The notes under the pieces are model-generated. The model was given only the letters and a program-made list of their open reading frames with translations, was not told where the DNA came from and searched no databases. Below, one piece after another: positions 46,865-54,787 of a stretch of 64,000 bases of DNA. The stretch comes from Butyricimonas sp. Marseille-P3923 (GTDB lineage Bacteria > Bacteroidota > Bacteroidia > Bacteroidales > Marinifilaceae). The translations under genes and the position numbers were made by a program. Within the stretch, counting starts at the first letter, position 1; every line of letters starts with the position of its first letter. The stretch is from NCBI RefSeq assembly GCF_900184685.1, contig NZ_FXXL01000003.1:62001-126000 (forward strand), in the 5' to 3' direction.

Positions 46865-47293
46865 ATGAAAGAGAAAAGGAAAAGCAAATCAGGGAGAAAT
46901 CCCAAACTTGATCCGGCGGTGTACCGTTACACCGTCCGTTTCAATGAGGAGGAACACAACCGTTTCCTCGCCATGTTCGGAAAATCGGGTGTCTATGCAC
47001 GGTCGGTTTTCCTCAAGGCGCACTTCTTCGGACAGCCGTTCAAGGTGCTTAAGGTGGACAAGACGCTGGTGGACTATTACACCAAACTGTCGGATTTTCA
47101 TGCACAGTTCCGTGCCGTGGGTACGAATTACAACCAAGTCGTGAAGGAACTGAGGCTGCATTTTTCAGAGAAAAAGGCGATGGCGTTGCTCTACAAATTA
47201 GAGCAACACACCGTCGAACTCGTGAAACTGAGCCGCCGGATTGTGGAACTTTCAAGGGAAATGGAGGCGAAATGGTCGCAAAAATCAGTGTAG
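46865..47293 (+). CDS. mobA: MobA, mobilization accessory protein
   Basis: 142 residues, basic N-terminus (KEKRKSKSGRNPK), then a MobC/RHH-type segment (YRYTVRFNEEEHNRFLAMF) and a helical C-terminus (FRAVGTNYNQVVKELRLHF). This is the relaxosome accessory protein that binds oriT and positions the relaxase. It overlaps mobB by 22 bases. Confidence 0.86.
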   Translation: MKEKRKSKSGRNPKLDPAVYRYTVRFNEEEHNRFLAMFGKSGVYARSVFLKAHFFGQPFKVLKVDKTLVDYYTKLSDFHAQFRAVGTNYNQVVKELRLHFSEKKAMALLYKLEQHTVELVKLSRRIVELSREMEAKWSQKSV

Positions 47294-48519
47294 GAAACTC
47301 GTTGTACGGCGCGATTGCCTATAACGGGGAGAAGATTAACGAGGCGCAGGGGCGGTTGCTTACGACCAACCGCATCTACAATGACGGTTCGGGAAAGGTG
47401 GACATCAACAAGGCGATGGAGGGTTTTCTCACCTTCATGCCGCCACAGATGAAGGTGGAGAAGCCGGTGGTGCATATTTCGCTCAACCCGCATCCGGAGG
47501 ATGCGTTGACCGATGCGGAATTGCAGGATATAGCCCGCGAGTATCTGGAAAAACTCGGTTTCGGCAACCAGCCTTATCTTGTTTTCAAGCACGAGGACAT
47601 CGACCGCCACCACCTGCACATCGTGACGGTTCGGGTGGACGAGAACGGGAAATGTATCAGCGACAAGAACAACTACTATCGTAGCAAACAAATCACCCGT
47701 GAGCTGGAGAAGAAATACGGGCTGCACGATGCGGAGCGCAGGAACCGCCGTCTTGACACGCCGCTAAGCAAGGTGGACGCATCGGCAGGCGATGTGAAGA
47801 AACAGGTAGGCAACACCGTGAAAGCTCTGAACGGGCAGTACCGTTTCCAGACGATGGGCGAATACCGTGCGCTCCTTTCCATCTATAACCTGACGGTGGA
47901 GGAAGCGAGGGGTAACGTGCGCGGACGGGAATATCACGGGCTGGTCTATTCCGTCACGGACGGCAGGGGCAACAAGGTGGGCAACCCGTTCAAGTCCTCG
48001 CTCTTCGGGAAGTCCGCAGGCTATGAAGCCATGCAGAAGAAGTTTGTACGTTCCAGATCGGAGATTAAGGACAGGAAACTGGCAGACATGACGAAACGTA
48101 CCGTTCTTTCCGTGCTGCAAGGCACTTATGACAAGGATAGGTTTGTTTCCCAACTTAAAGAGAAGGGCATCGACACCGTACTGCGCTACACGGAGGAAGG
48201 GCGCATCTACGGGGCTACCTTCATCGACCACCGCACGGGGAGTGTGCTGAACGGTTCGCGCATGGGCAAGGAGCTTTCGGCGAATGCCTTGCAGGAACAC
48301 TTCACCCTGCCATACGCCGGACAACCGCCGATACCGTTATCCATCCCTATGGATGCTGCGGACAAGGCACACGGACAGACCGCATACGACCGTGAAGACG
48401 TATCGGGCGGAATGGGCTTGCTCACTCCCGAAGGTCCGGCGGTAGATGCCGAGGAAGAGGCTTTCATCCGGGCGATGAAGCGCAAAAAGAAGAAAAAGCG
48501 CAAGGGCTTGGGTTTGTAA
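47272..48519 (+). CDS. mobB: MobB relaxase
   Basis: 415 residues, relaxase/mobilization nuclease. The metal-binding motif is H107-EDIDR-H113-H114-L-H116, and Y12 near the N-terminus (GNSLYGAIAY; Y12 or Y17) is the likely nicking tyrosine. Lysine-rich C-terminal tail. It nicks oriT and pilots the strand into the recipient. Confidence 0.9.
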   Translation: MVAKISVGNSLYGAIAYNGEKINEAQGRLLTTNRIYNDGSGKVDINKAMEGFLTFMPPQMKVEKPVVHISLNPHPEDALTDAELQDIAREYLEKLGFGNQPYLVFKHEDIDRHHLHIVTVRVDENGKCISDKNNYYRSKQITRELEKKYGLHDAERRNRRLDTPLSKVDASAGDVKKQVGNTVKALNGQYRFQTMGEYRALLSIYNLTVEEARGNVRGREYHGLVYSVTDGRGNKVGNPFKSSLFGKSAGYEAMQKKFVRSRSEIKDRKLADMTKRTVLSVLQGTYDKDRFVSQLKEKGIDTVLRYTEEGRIYGATFIDHRTGSVLNGSRMGKELSANALQEHFTLPYAGQPPIPLSIPMDAADKAHGQTAYDREDVSGGMGLLTPEGPAVDAEEEAFIRAMKRKKKKKRKGLGL

Positions 48520-48549
48520 TCGGAGTATCAACAATTAAAAAATCAATGT

Positions 48550-50559
48550 ATGTCACAACAAGAAGACGATTTGAGGGCATTGGCGAAAATCATGGATTTT
48601 CTGCGTGCCGTGAGTATCATTTTAGTGGTCATGAACGTGTACTGGTTCTGCTACGAAGCCATCCGGCTATGGGGCGTGAACATCGGTGTGGTGGACAAAA
48701 TCCTTCTGAACTTCGACCGCACGGCGGGGCTGTTCCATTCCATTCTGTACACGAAACTGTTTGCCGTCCTGCTGCTTGCCCTGTCCTGTCTGGGTACGAA
48801 AGGGGTCAAGGGCGAGAAAATCACTTGGGGAAGAATATGGACGGCACTCGCCGCCGGATTCGTGCTGTTTTTCCTCAACTGGTGGATACTGGCTCTGCCG
48901 CTGCCGGTTGAAGCGGTGACGGGCTTGTATATCCTTACCATCGGCACGGGCTATGTCTGTCTTTTGATGGGCGGGCTGTGGATGAGCCGCCTGTTGAAAC
49001 ACAATCTGATGGAGGATGTTTTCAACAACGAGAATGAGAGTTTCATGCAGGAAACGAGGCTCATCGAAAGCGAGTATTCGGTCAATCTGCCCACACGCTT
49101 CTATTACAAAAAGCGTTGGAACAATGGCTGGATCAATGTGGTGAATCCCTTCCGTGCGTCCATCGTGTTGGGTACGCCGGGCAGCGGCAAGTCATACGCC
49201 GTGGTAAACAATTTTATCAAGCAACAGATTGAAAAGGGCTTCTCGATGTATGTATATGACTTCAAATTCAGTGACTTGTCCACCATAGCCTACAACCATT
49301 TGCTGAACCACCCGGAGGGCTACAAGGTGAAGCCGAAATTCTATGTGATCAATTTCGACGACCCGCGACGCTCACACCGTTGCAATCCCATACACCCGGA
49401 TTTCATGGAGGATATTACGGACGCTTACGAGAGTGCCTACACGATAATGCTTAACCTCAATAAAACTTGGGTGCAAAAGCAGGGCGACTTCTTCGTGGAG
49501 TCACCTATCATTTTGTTTGCCAGCATTATCTGGTATCTCAAAATCTATCAGAACGGGAAGTATTGCACGTTTCCCCATGCCATCGAGTTTTTGAACCGCC
49601 GCTACGAGGATATTTTCCCGATACTGACCTCTTACCCGGAGCTGGAAAACTACCTTTCCCCGTTCATGGATGCTTGGCTCGGAGGGGCTGCGGAGCAGCT
49701 CATGGGGCAGATAGCGTCGGCGAAAATCCCGCTTTCGAGGATGATTTCCCCGCAGCTCTATTGGGTGATGTCGGACAGCGAGTTTACGCTGGACATCAAC
49801 AATCCCGAAGAGCCGAAAATCCTATGCGTGGGCAACAATCCCGACCGTCAGAACATCTACGGGGCGGCTCTCGGATTGTATAACTCCCGTATCGTGAAAC
49901 TCATCAACAAGAAGGGAATGCTGAAGTCATCGGTCATCATCGACGAGCTGCCCACGATATACTTCAAGGGGTTGGACAACCTTATAGCCACCGCCCGAAG
50001 CAACAAGGTTGCCGTGTGTCTGGGATTTCAGGATTTCAGCCAGCTGGTGCGCGACTACGGTGATAAGGAGGCGAAAGTGGTGATGAATACGGTCGGTAAC
50101 ATTTTCTCCGGGCAGGTGGTAGGTGAAACGGCAAAGACACTATCGGAACGGTTCGGTAAGGTGTTGCAGAAACGGCAGTCTATCTCCATCAACCGGCAGG
50201 ATGTTTCCACCTCCATCAACACGCAGATGGATGCGCTCATTCCGCCGAGCAAGATTTCCGGTCTGACGCAGGGAATGTTTGTCGGTTCGGTGTCCGACAA
50301 CTTCAACGAACGTATCGAACAGAAAATTTTTCACTGCGAGATTGTGGTGGATGCCGAGAAGGTGAAGCGGGAGGAACGTGCCTACAAGAAAATTCCGGTC
50401 ATTACCGATTTCACGGACGAGGACGGCAACGACCGCATGAAAGAAACGGTGCAGGCGAACTACCGGCGTATCAAGGAAGAGGTGAAGCAGATTGTGCAGG
50501 AGGAACTGGAGCGCATCGCGGGCGATGATAACCTGAAATATCTGTTGCAGCAGAAGTAA
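48550..50559 (+). CDS. mobC: MobC, VirD4/TraG-type coupling protein
   Basis: 669 residues. N-terminal helices include the YWFCY motif (MNVYWFCYEAIRLWG) typical of Bacteroidetes coupling proteins. Walker A GTPGSGKS at residues 208-215, Walker B VIIDELPTIY, then a TraM-recognition-type region. It links the relaxosome to the tra channel. A strong terminator follows. Confidence 0.92.
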   Translation: MSQQEDDLRALAKIMDFLRAVSIILVVMNVYWFCYEAIRLWGVNIGVVDKILLNFDRTAGLFHSILYTKLFAVLLLALSCLGTKGVKGEKITWGRIWTALAAGFVLFFLNWWILALPLPVEAVTGLYILTIGTGYVCLLMGGLWMSRLLKHNLMEDVFNNENESFMQETRLIESEYSVNLPTRFYYKKRWNNGWINVVNPFRASIVLGTPGSGKSYAVVNNFIKQQIEKGFSMYVYDFKFSDLSTIAYNHLLNHPEGYKVKPKFYVINFDDPRRSHRCNPIHPDFMEDITDAYESAYTIMLNLNKTWVQKQGDFFVESPIILFASIIWYLKIYQNGKYCTFPHAIEFLNRRYEDIFPILTSYPELENYLSPFMDAWLGGAAEQLMGQIASAKIPLSRMISPQLYWVMSDSEFTLDINNPEEPKILCVGNNPDRQNIYGAALGLYNSRIVKLINKKGMLKSSVIIDELPTIYFKGLDNLIATARSNKVAVCLGFQDFSQLVRDYGDKEAKVVMNTVGNIFSGQVVGETAKTLSERFGKVLQKRQSISINRQDVSTSINTQMDALIPPSKISGLTQGMFVGSVSDNFNERIEQKIFHCEIVVDAEKVKREERAYKKIPVITDFTDEDGNDRMKETVQANYRRIKEEVKQIVQEELERIAGDDNLKYLLQQK

Positions 50560-50561
50560 AT

Positions 50562-50606
50562 AAAAAAATGAAGAAAGGCTTACCATAAACCTTTCTTCAT
50601 TTTTTT
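50562..50606. terminator. strong bidirectional terminator
   Basis: A perfect 17-base-pair stem (50562-50578 with 50590-50606) with seven A and seven T residues at its ends. Ends the mob operon and the converging Panacea-pair transcript. Confidence 0.88.
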
Positions 50607-50611
50607 AGAAC

Positions 50612-51376
50612 TTAAGCATTATCCATACTTACTAAGATTCCGTTTTCCAAAATTTTTTGCAATGGAATTTTCTTTAAGATTTCTTGATAAGTGCTATAGA
50701 AGTCATTATCAAGTCCTATATAAACAATATTGTCATGTAATTCTTCTATAACACTAATATGTGAATGCAATTTGCACTTTTTATCAGAACAATCTGATAC
50801 GATACTTTTAATTCGTTCCAACTTATTTAATAAATCATCATATTGAGATAACCCTTTTGTAGTTGGTTGTATTTGATAATTAGTTTTCTTTGCCGGTTGT
50901 ATATTATGTTCAGGATCTAATAATACTATGTGAAATATAGAAGAATCCCGATCAAAATAACCTACAATACGCCCCGTACTTTTTGTTATCGAAAATTGCA
51001 TTATTGGAAAATCTGTCTCATTGTCCAATATTTCTTTTGGTAGCCAATCTAAATCTTTTCGTTGAATAGGAATGTTTTTAGCACTCCAATCTATTGGATG
51101 ACATCTTAATGCAATACTACCTCTATTTTCTTCTAATACTTCTTGCGGTGTCATAGTACCCAAAGCACCTAATCTTTCAAGAAGCCCAATATGCCATCCC
51201 TTAGAACACTCTCCAATCTGAAAATTAGGTATCTGCTTAAAGTAAGAGAAGGAAAAAGTTATCTTCCTTCTCTTTAACTCATTTTCTTGTTCTTTGGTAA
51301 CTAATGATTTGTTTCCGTATTTAGGAGAATCTGAATTAAGATTTAATAGTTTCCCATTTTTTCCCATAATACTCAA
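50612..51376 (-). CDS. putative toxin partner of Panacea-domain protein
   Basis: 254 residues, no family recognised. Visible features are a mixed beta/alpha core with GRIVGYFDRDSSIFHIVLLD and a C-terminal helical region (YDDLLNKLERIKSIV). An ATG three codons in is an alternative start. Its first 41 bases overlap the Panacea gene upstream, the arrangement of a toxin-antitoxin operon. The coding region is clearly more AT-rich than tra and rte genes, indicating separate acquisition. Calling it a toxin is inferred only from the neighbour. Confidence 0.5.
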   Translation of the reverse strand: MSIMGKNGKLLNLNSDSPKYGNKSLVTKEQENELKRRKITFSFSYFKQIPNFQIGECSKGWHIGLLERLGALGTMTPQEVLEENRGSIALRCHPIDWSAKNIPIQRKDLDWLPKEILDNETDFPIMQFSITKSTGRIVGYFDRDSSIFHIVLLDPEHNIQPAKKTNYQIQPTTKGLSQYDDLLNKLERIKSIVSDCSDKKCKLHSHISVIEELHDNIVYIGLDNDFYSTYQEILKKIPLQKILENGILVSMDNA

Positions 51377-51815
51377 TCATTAGTTCTGGAGTAATAACCT
51401 TGTCACAACGCTCATTTACATTTAAATCTCCACGTGTTTCAATCCAAGGCATCTCATTGTGGGACAATCGTTCTAATTCAGCACCGCTATATTTAAGATA
51501 ATTCTCCAATATAAAGTCAATGAATTCAGCGTCTTCTGATGATAAACTCACATTGTGATTCATGCAATCATCAATATTGATTTCTGAATAGAGATATTTT
51601 GTAGAATTAAATCGATTGTAGATTTCTCGATTTACCGGACCATGAATCCATGCTTCAAACTCGCCGTCAAACATAGGTTTTTTATTGATACCATAAGACC
51701 ATGCTTGAACATAATACAATAACTTCTGCAACTTTAAATTTATTAAAGACGCAAATCTATCTTCCGATTTTACTCGTAAGATAATGTAGTCTGTTATATC
51801 GTGTATTGAGTTCAT
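51336..51815 (-). CDS. Panacea-domain (DUF4065/SocA-like) antitoxin
   Basis: 159 residues. NLKLQKLLYYVQAWSYG and EFEAWIHGPVNREIY are the signature of the Panacea (DUF4065, formerly GepA/SocA) domain, which neutralises diverse toxins. It is the first gene of the two-gene minus-strand unit. AT-rich like its partner. Could also serve a phage-defence role, as some such pairs do. Confidence 0.82.
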   Translation of the reverse strand: MNSIHDITDYIILRVKSEDRFASLINLKLQKLLYYVQAWSYGINKKPMFDGEFEAWIHGPVNREIYNRFNSTKYLYSEINIDDCMNHNVSLSSEDAEFIDFILENYLKYSGAELERLSHNEMPWIETRGDLNVNERCDKVITPELMIEYYGKKWETIKS

Positions 51816-51918
51816 CTGAATTATGACTATATCAATTTCAATGCAAAGTTAATATCTTTTTCTAATATAACAAAATAATGAATTGAATTGATGTGATTTA
51901 TTCTAATGAATTTGTTTT

Positions 51919-52524
51919 TTATCTCCTCATACGATCCAACTCATCATCGCGCAGCATCCTCTCGTTCAATTTCTCCTGCATTCTGTCAAGGAAGTAGGTG
52001 CGGCTTTCGTTCTTCCGGCGTTTGATATCGGTGTAGAAACGGTAGCAGTCCTTCGACTCAACCCCGAATATCTTGTAAAGGAGCGGGGCAAGCTGTTTGA
52101 GCGGCATGTTGCCGTTGTTGATGCAGCCCATCTCGTCGATGCCGTAGATAAGTTCCACGAGGTCGATGGCATTGCCCGTCCATTGCAGGAGGCTGGTGGC
52201 GGTTTCTGTTGTGTTGTTGGCGGATATCAGTGGCGGCACTTGGGGCGTGGCAAGGAATTTCTGCATCTTCCTCACGAAAGACAGGGCCTTGCTGACATAG
52301 GCGGCAATCTCTCTCTTTTCTTCTGACAGGTTGCGCACGGGATGGTGCTGCAACTCGATTTCGATGTAGGCAAGCGCGATGACGGTAAGGTTCGCGTCCA
52401 TGCTACCGTTACACAGTTCGATCACTTGGGTGGCAAAAGCCGTGTATGCCGTTTCCATATTGCAGTCACCGGCTTCGTTTATCAGGCGGAAAAAGTCGGT
52501 TTCCGCCAGCAAGAAATAATTCAT
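51919..52524 (-). CDS. rteC: RteC regulator
   Basis: 201 residues from the ATG at 52524 (MNYFLLAETDFFRLI); upstream codons are judged non-coding. Helical, with KDCYRFYTDIKRRKNESRTYFLD, the conserved RteC C-terminal part that binds DNA. In CTnDOT RteC is induced by RteB under tetracycline and activates the excision operon. Lies behind rteB as expected, with a RibD-like gene between. Confidence 0.9.
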   Translation of the reverse strand: MNYFLLAETDFFRLINEAGDCNMETAYTAFATQVIELCNGSMDANLTVIALAYIEIELQHHPVRNLSEEKREIAAYVSKALSFVRKMQKFLATPQVPPLISANNTTETATSLLQWTGNAIDLVELIYGIDEMGCINNGNMPLKQLAPLLYKIFGVESKDCYRFYTDIKRRKNESRTYFLDRMQEKLNERMLRDDELDRMRR

Positions 52525-52762
52525 GGTTCTGTCAATTTTGAAAATTACACTTTGTTTTCTGCGTGCGCACATGAATATAATTGGCAAAAAACGCGGCAGA
52601 AAATAAAAAATCCAACACTCAATTTTACAAAGTACTGGATTTCAGAGGTATAAAATTCAATATTTTTTCACAAGGACAAATTATCTCCGACTTAAATTGT
52701 TTGTAATCAGAACATTTATTCTATTCCTGAAAATAGAAATGTATGCTTGCCGCACATTTTGG

Positions 52763-53185
52763 CTATCTTGCTTTTTTATCAAGGATATAGATAATGCGAC
52801 ATACACCGTTGGAATAGCTTTTCAAGGAGGAAAGCGTCCAGTGTTGCTCTGGCAGAGCCGACTTAAAAAAATGTCGTCCGCTTCCGGATATGAAAGGAAC
52901 GGTGTATAGTATGATTTCATCCACAGCGTGCATACGCAGTAGTCCGTTTATATAATCTGCCGTATCCAGTGTGGCTTCCGCGAGGTAACGGATGTTTGTG
53001 CCGTCTTTTCTCCATTCGTGCAGCATTGAAATGGAATAGTCCGGTGTCACACGGTAAAGGGCTTTCTTCCTGATTTCATCAAGACCGCAACGGTCAAGGC
53101 ACAAATCCTGATGTGCTTTATCATATAACTCTGAAGAAAGACATCCGTCCATCGTCAGTACGGCGAGAATCTGAACTTTACCCAT
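52763..53185 (-). CDS. RibD C-terminal/DHFR-like domain protein
   Basis: 140 residues: MGKVQILAVLTMDGCLS opening and EIILYTVPFISGSGRHFF fit the dihydrofolate-reductase-like fold of the RibD C-terminal family. It is shorter than housekeeping members, so it may be a partial or specialised form. It lies between rteB and rteC in the same direction. A terminator and a structured RNA precede it, so its expression is probably controlled at read-through. Role in the element is unknown. Confidence 0.72.
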   Translation of the reverse strand: MGKVQILAVLTMDGCLSSELYDKAHQDLCLDRCGLDEIRKKALYRVTPDYSISMLHEWRKDGTNIRYLAEATLDTADYINGLLRMHAVDEIILYTVPFISGSGRHFFKSALPEQHWTLSSLKSYSNGVCRIIYILDKKAR

Positions 53186-53212
53186 AATCGTTTCCTTTCG
53201 TTAGGCAAGGGT

Positions 53213-53239
53213 AAAAAAGTAGCGTGCAATTCACACTAC
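53213..53239 (-). terminator. intrinsic terminator upstream of RibD-like gene
   Basis: On the minus strand GTAGTGTG-AATTG-CACGCTAC (one G-U pair) is followed by six T residues, 28 bases before the RibD-like ATG. It ends a candidate RNA and separates it from the gene. Confidence 0.75.
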
Positions 53240-53428
53240 CTTCAAGCGATGGCTCTGGTAAAGCCTTTACGGAGAGTACGTGAATGCACGCTATGCGTAA
53301 GCATAGCATAAGCATCACGCAATCGTCTCCGTAGTTCCAATTTACCAGATTTTCGCTTGAAACGCCTTGCGGTCTTATCCTATATGTTGGCGGCGAAAAG
53401 CTCCTGCCAATCGCCGTTTTTCTCAAAT
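53213..53428 (-). ncRNA. candidate structured RNA or leader, promoter box to terminator
   Basis: Between rteB and the RibD-like gene, in their direction. Five nested perfect stems: 53241-53249/53353-53361 (9 bp), 53255-53262/53341-53348 (8), 53269-53275/53326-53332 (7), 53279-53283/53315-53319 (5) and 53291-53296/53301-53306 (6, GTAA/TTAC tetraloop). A -7 box TATCTTTG lies just upstream (53435-53442) and an intrinsic terminator ends it. About 215 bases. No known RNA family recognised. It may be a stand-alone RNA or an attenuator for the RibD-like gene; a small inverted-repeat element is also possible. Confidence 0.6.
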
Positions 53429-53434
53429 GTTATG

Positions 53435-53442
53435 CAAAGATA
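53435..53442 (-). promoter_or_regulatory. -7 box for the structured RNA
   Basis: TATCTTTG on the minus strand fits TAnnTTTG. Transcription would start near 53428, just after the rteB stop. No canonical -33 TTTG at 19-21 bases, so strength is uncertain. Confidence 0.4.
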
Positions 53443-53464
53443 GCCAAATTCAGTGAATTACGGG

Positions 53465-54787
53465 CTATGATTGCTTGAATTTATATTTAAGTCCATACTC
53501 TTCAAGTTTGCTGTATAGTGTTGTCCTGCCTATGCCGAGCAGTTCTGCGGCGACACTCCGGTTGCCGTTTGCCTGTTTCAACGCACGCAATATCCGCTCC
53601 TTATCCTCCGCGTCATTGCGCAAGGCGAAGCTGACAGTAGAGGTCGGTTTCGTCACGGCAAGTTCCAGATGCTCTTTCATGACAACACCTTCCTGCGCCT
53701 GCAATACAGCACCCATAACTTTCTGCCGAAGTTCCCGCACGTTGCCCGGCCATGCGTGTGTCAGCAACGCTTTACGTGCTTCGGAACTGAACCCGCTCAC
53801 GCTACACTCCAGCTCTCTGTTTGCCATATCACGGAAGAACTCTGCCAGCGGCATGATGTCTTCCTGACAGTCACGCAACGGAGGAACGGTTATCCCGAAG
53901 TCGTGCAGGCGGTACAGAAGATCCTGCCGAAAACGCTTTTCATTCACCGCTACTTCCAAATCTTCATTGGTAGCAGCGATGATGCGGACATTGAAATTCC
54001 GGTCTGCCTTGTCTCCGACCGGGCGATACCGCCTCTCCTGTATGGCGCGGAGCAACATCTGTTGGGTTTCCAACGCGAGGTTTCCTACCTCGTCCAGAAA
54101 AAGCGTGCCGCCTTCCGCCTCATGGAAATATCCTTTCTTGGCATTGTCCGCACCTGTAAACGCTCCCTTGACGTGTCCGAAGAAAGCCGACGGTGCAAGC
54201 TCTTTGGAGAGTGAACCGCAGTCCACCGCCACAAATGGCTTGCCTGCACGTTTGCTCTTGTCATGCAACAGATGGGCAATATGCTCCTTACCCGTGCCGT
54301 TCTCACCAAATATCATCACGCTCATGTCGGTGGCGGCTACCAGCCTTATCCGGTGCATGATTTTCTGAAAAGCGGAACCTTCACGGGCGAATACAGGCAT
54401 ACGGCGTTGTCCTGCCTGACGTTCTTTCAGTATGGAACGGATCAGGGGGACAAGTTTATCCTCCACAAGCTGTTTGGGAATATAGTCTATCGAGCCGAGT
54501 TTCATGCTTTCCACGGCGGTATTAACTTCGGCGTAGTCGGTCATAATGATGAAGGGCTGCATCTTTCCCTCCTTTCGCATCCAGCACAAAAGGTCTATGC
54601 CACTGCCGTCAGGCAGACGCAGGTCGGCAACCACGATATCATTATCTGTTGCCTGTTGCAGATGTTTCTTCGCGGTTGAGAGGTGGTAAGCCTTCATATT
54701 GCGGTAGCCCTCCCGTGACAGCATATTGCAGACATATTCGCAATACACGATGTTGTCTTCCACCACAATTATTTTTGTCTTATCCAT
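53465..54787 (-). CDS. rteB: RteB, NtrC-type response regulator
   Basis: 440 residues. Receiver domain with phospho-acceptor D55 (VVADLRLPDG), AAA+ sigma-54 activator domain with Walker A GENGTGKE (161-168), GAFTGA loop (208-213) and Walker B GGTLFLDE (226-233), and a Fis-type helix-turn-helix near the C-terminus (NRSVAAELLGIGRTTLY). In CTnDOT it is phosphorylated by RteA and activates rteC. Its start overlaps the rteA end by eight bases. Confidence 0.94.
   Translation of the reverse strand: MDKTKIIVVEDNIVYCEYVCNMLSREGYRNMKAYHLSTAKKHLQQATDNDIVVADLRLPDGSGIDLLCWMRKEGKMQPFIIMTDYAEVNTAVESMKLGSIDYIPKQLVEDKLVPLIRSILKERQAGQRRMPVFAREGSAFQKIMHRIRLVAATDMSVMIFGENGTGKEHIAHLLHDKSKRAGKPFVAVDCGSLSKELAPSAFFGHVKGAFTGADNAKKGYFHEAEGGTLFLDEVGNLALETQQMLLRAIQERRYRPVGDKADRNFNVRIIAATNEDLEVAVNEKRFRQDLLYRLHDFGITVPPLRDCQEDIMPLAEFFRDMANRELECSVSGFSSEARKALLTHAWPGNVRELRQKVMGAVLQAQEGVVMKEHLELAVTKPTSTVSFALRNDAEDKERILRALKQANGNRSVAAELLGIGRTTLYSKLEEYGLKYKFKQS

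Noticed and set aside
52525-52762. Sigma-54 type -24/-12 promoter before rteC
   Set aside because: RteB is NtrC-like, but no GG-N10-GC pair with correct surroundings was found upstream of rteC.
53178-53426. Open frame of 82 codons between rteB and the RibD-like gene
   Set aside because: It coincides with the nested RNA structure and terminator, overlaps the RibD-like start, and shows no protein features.
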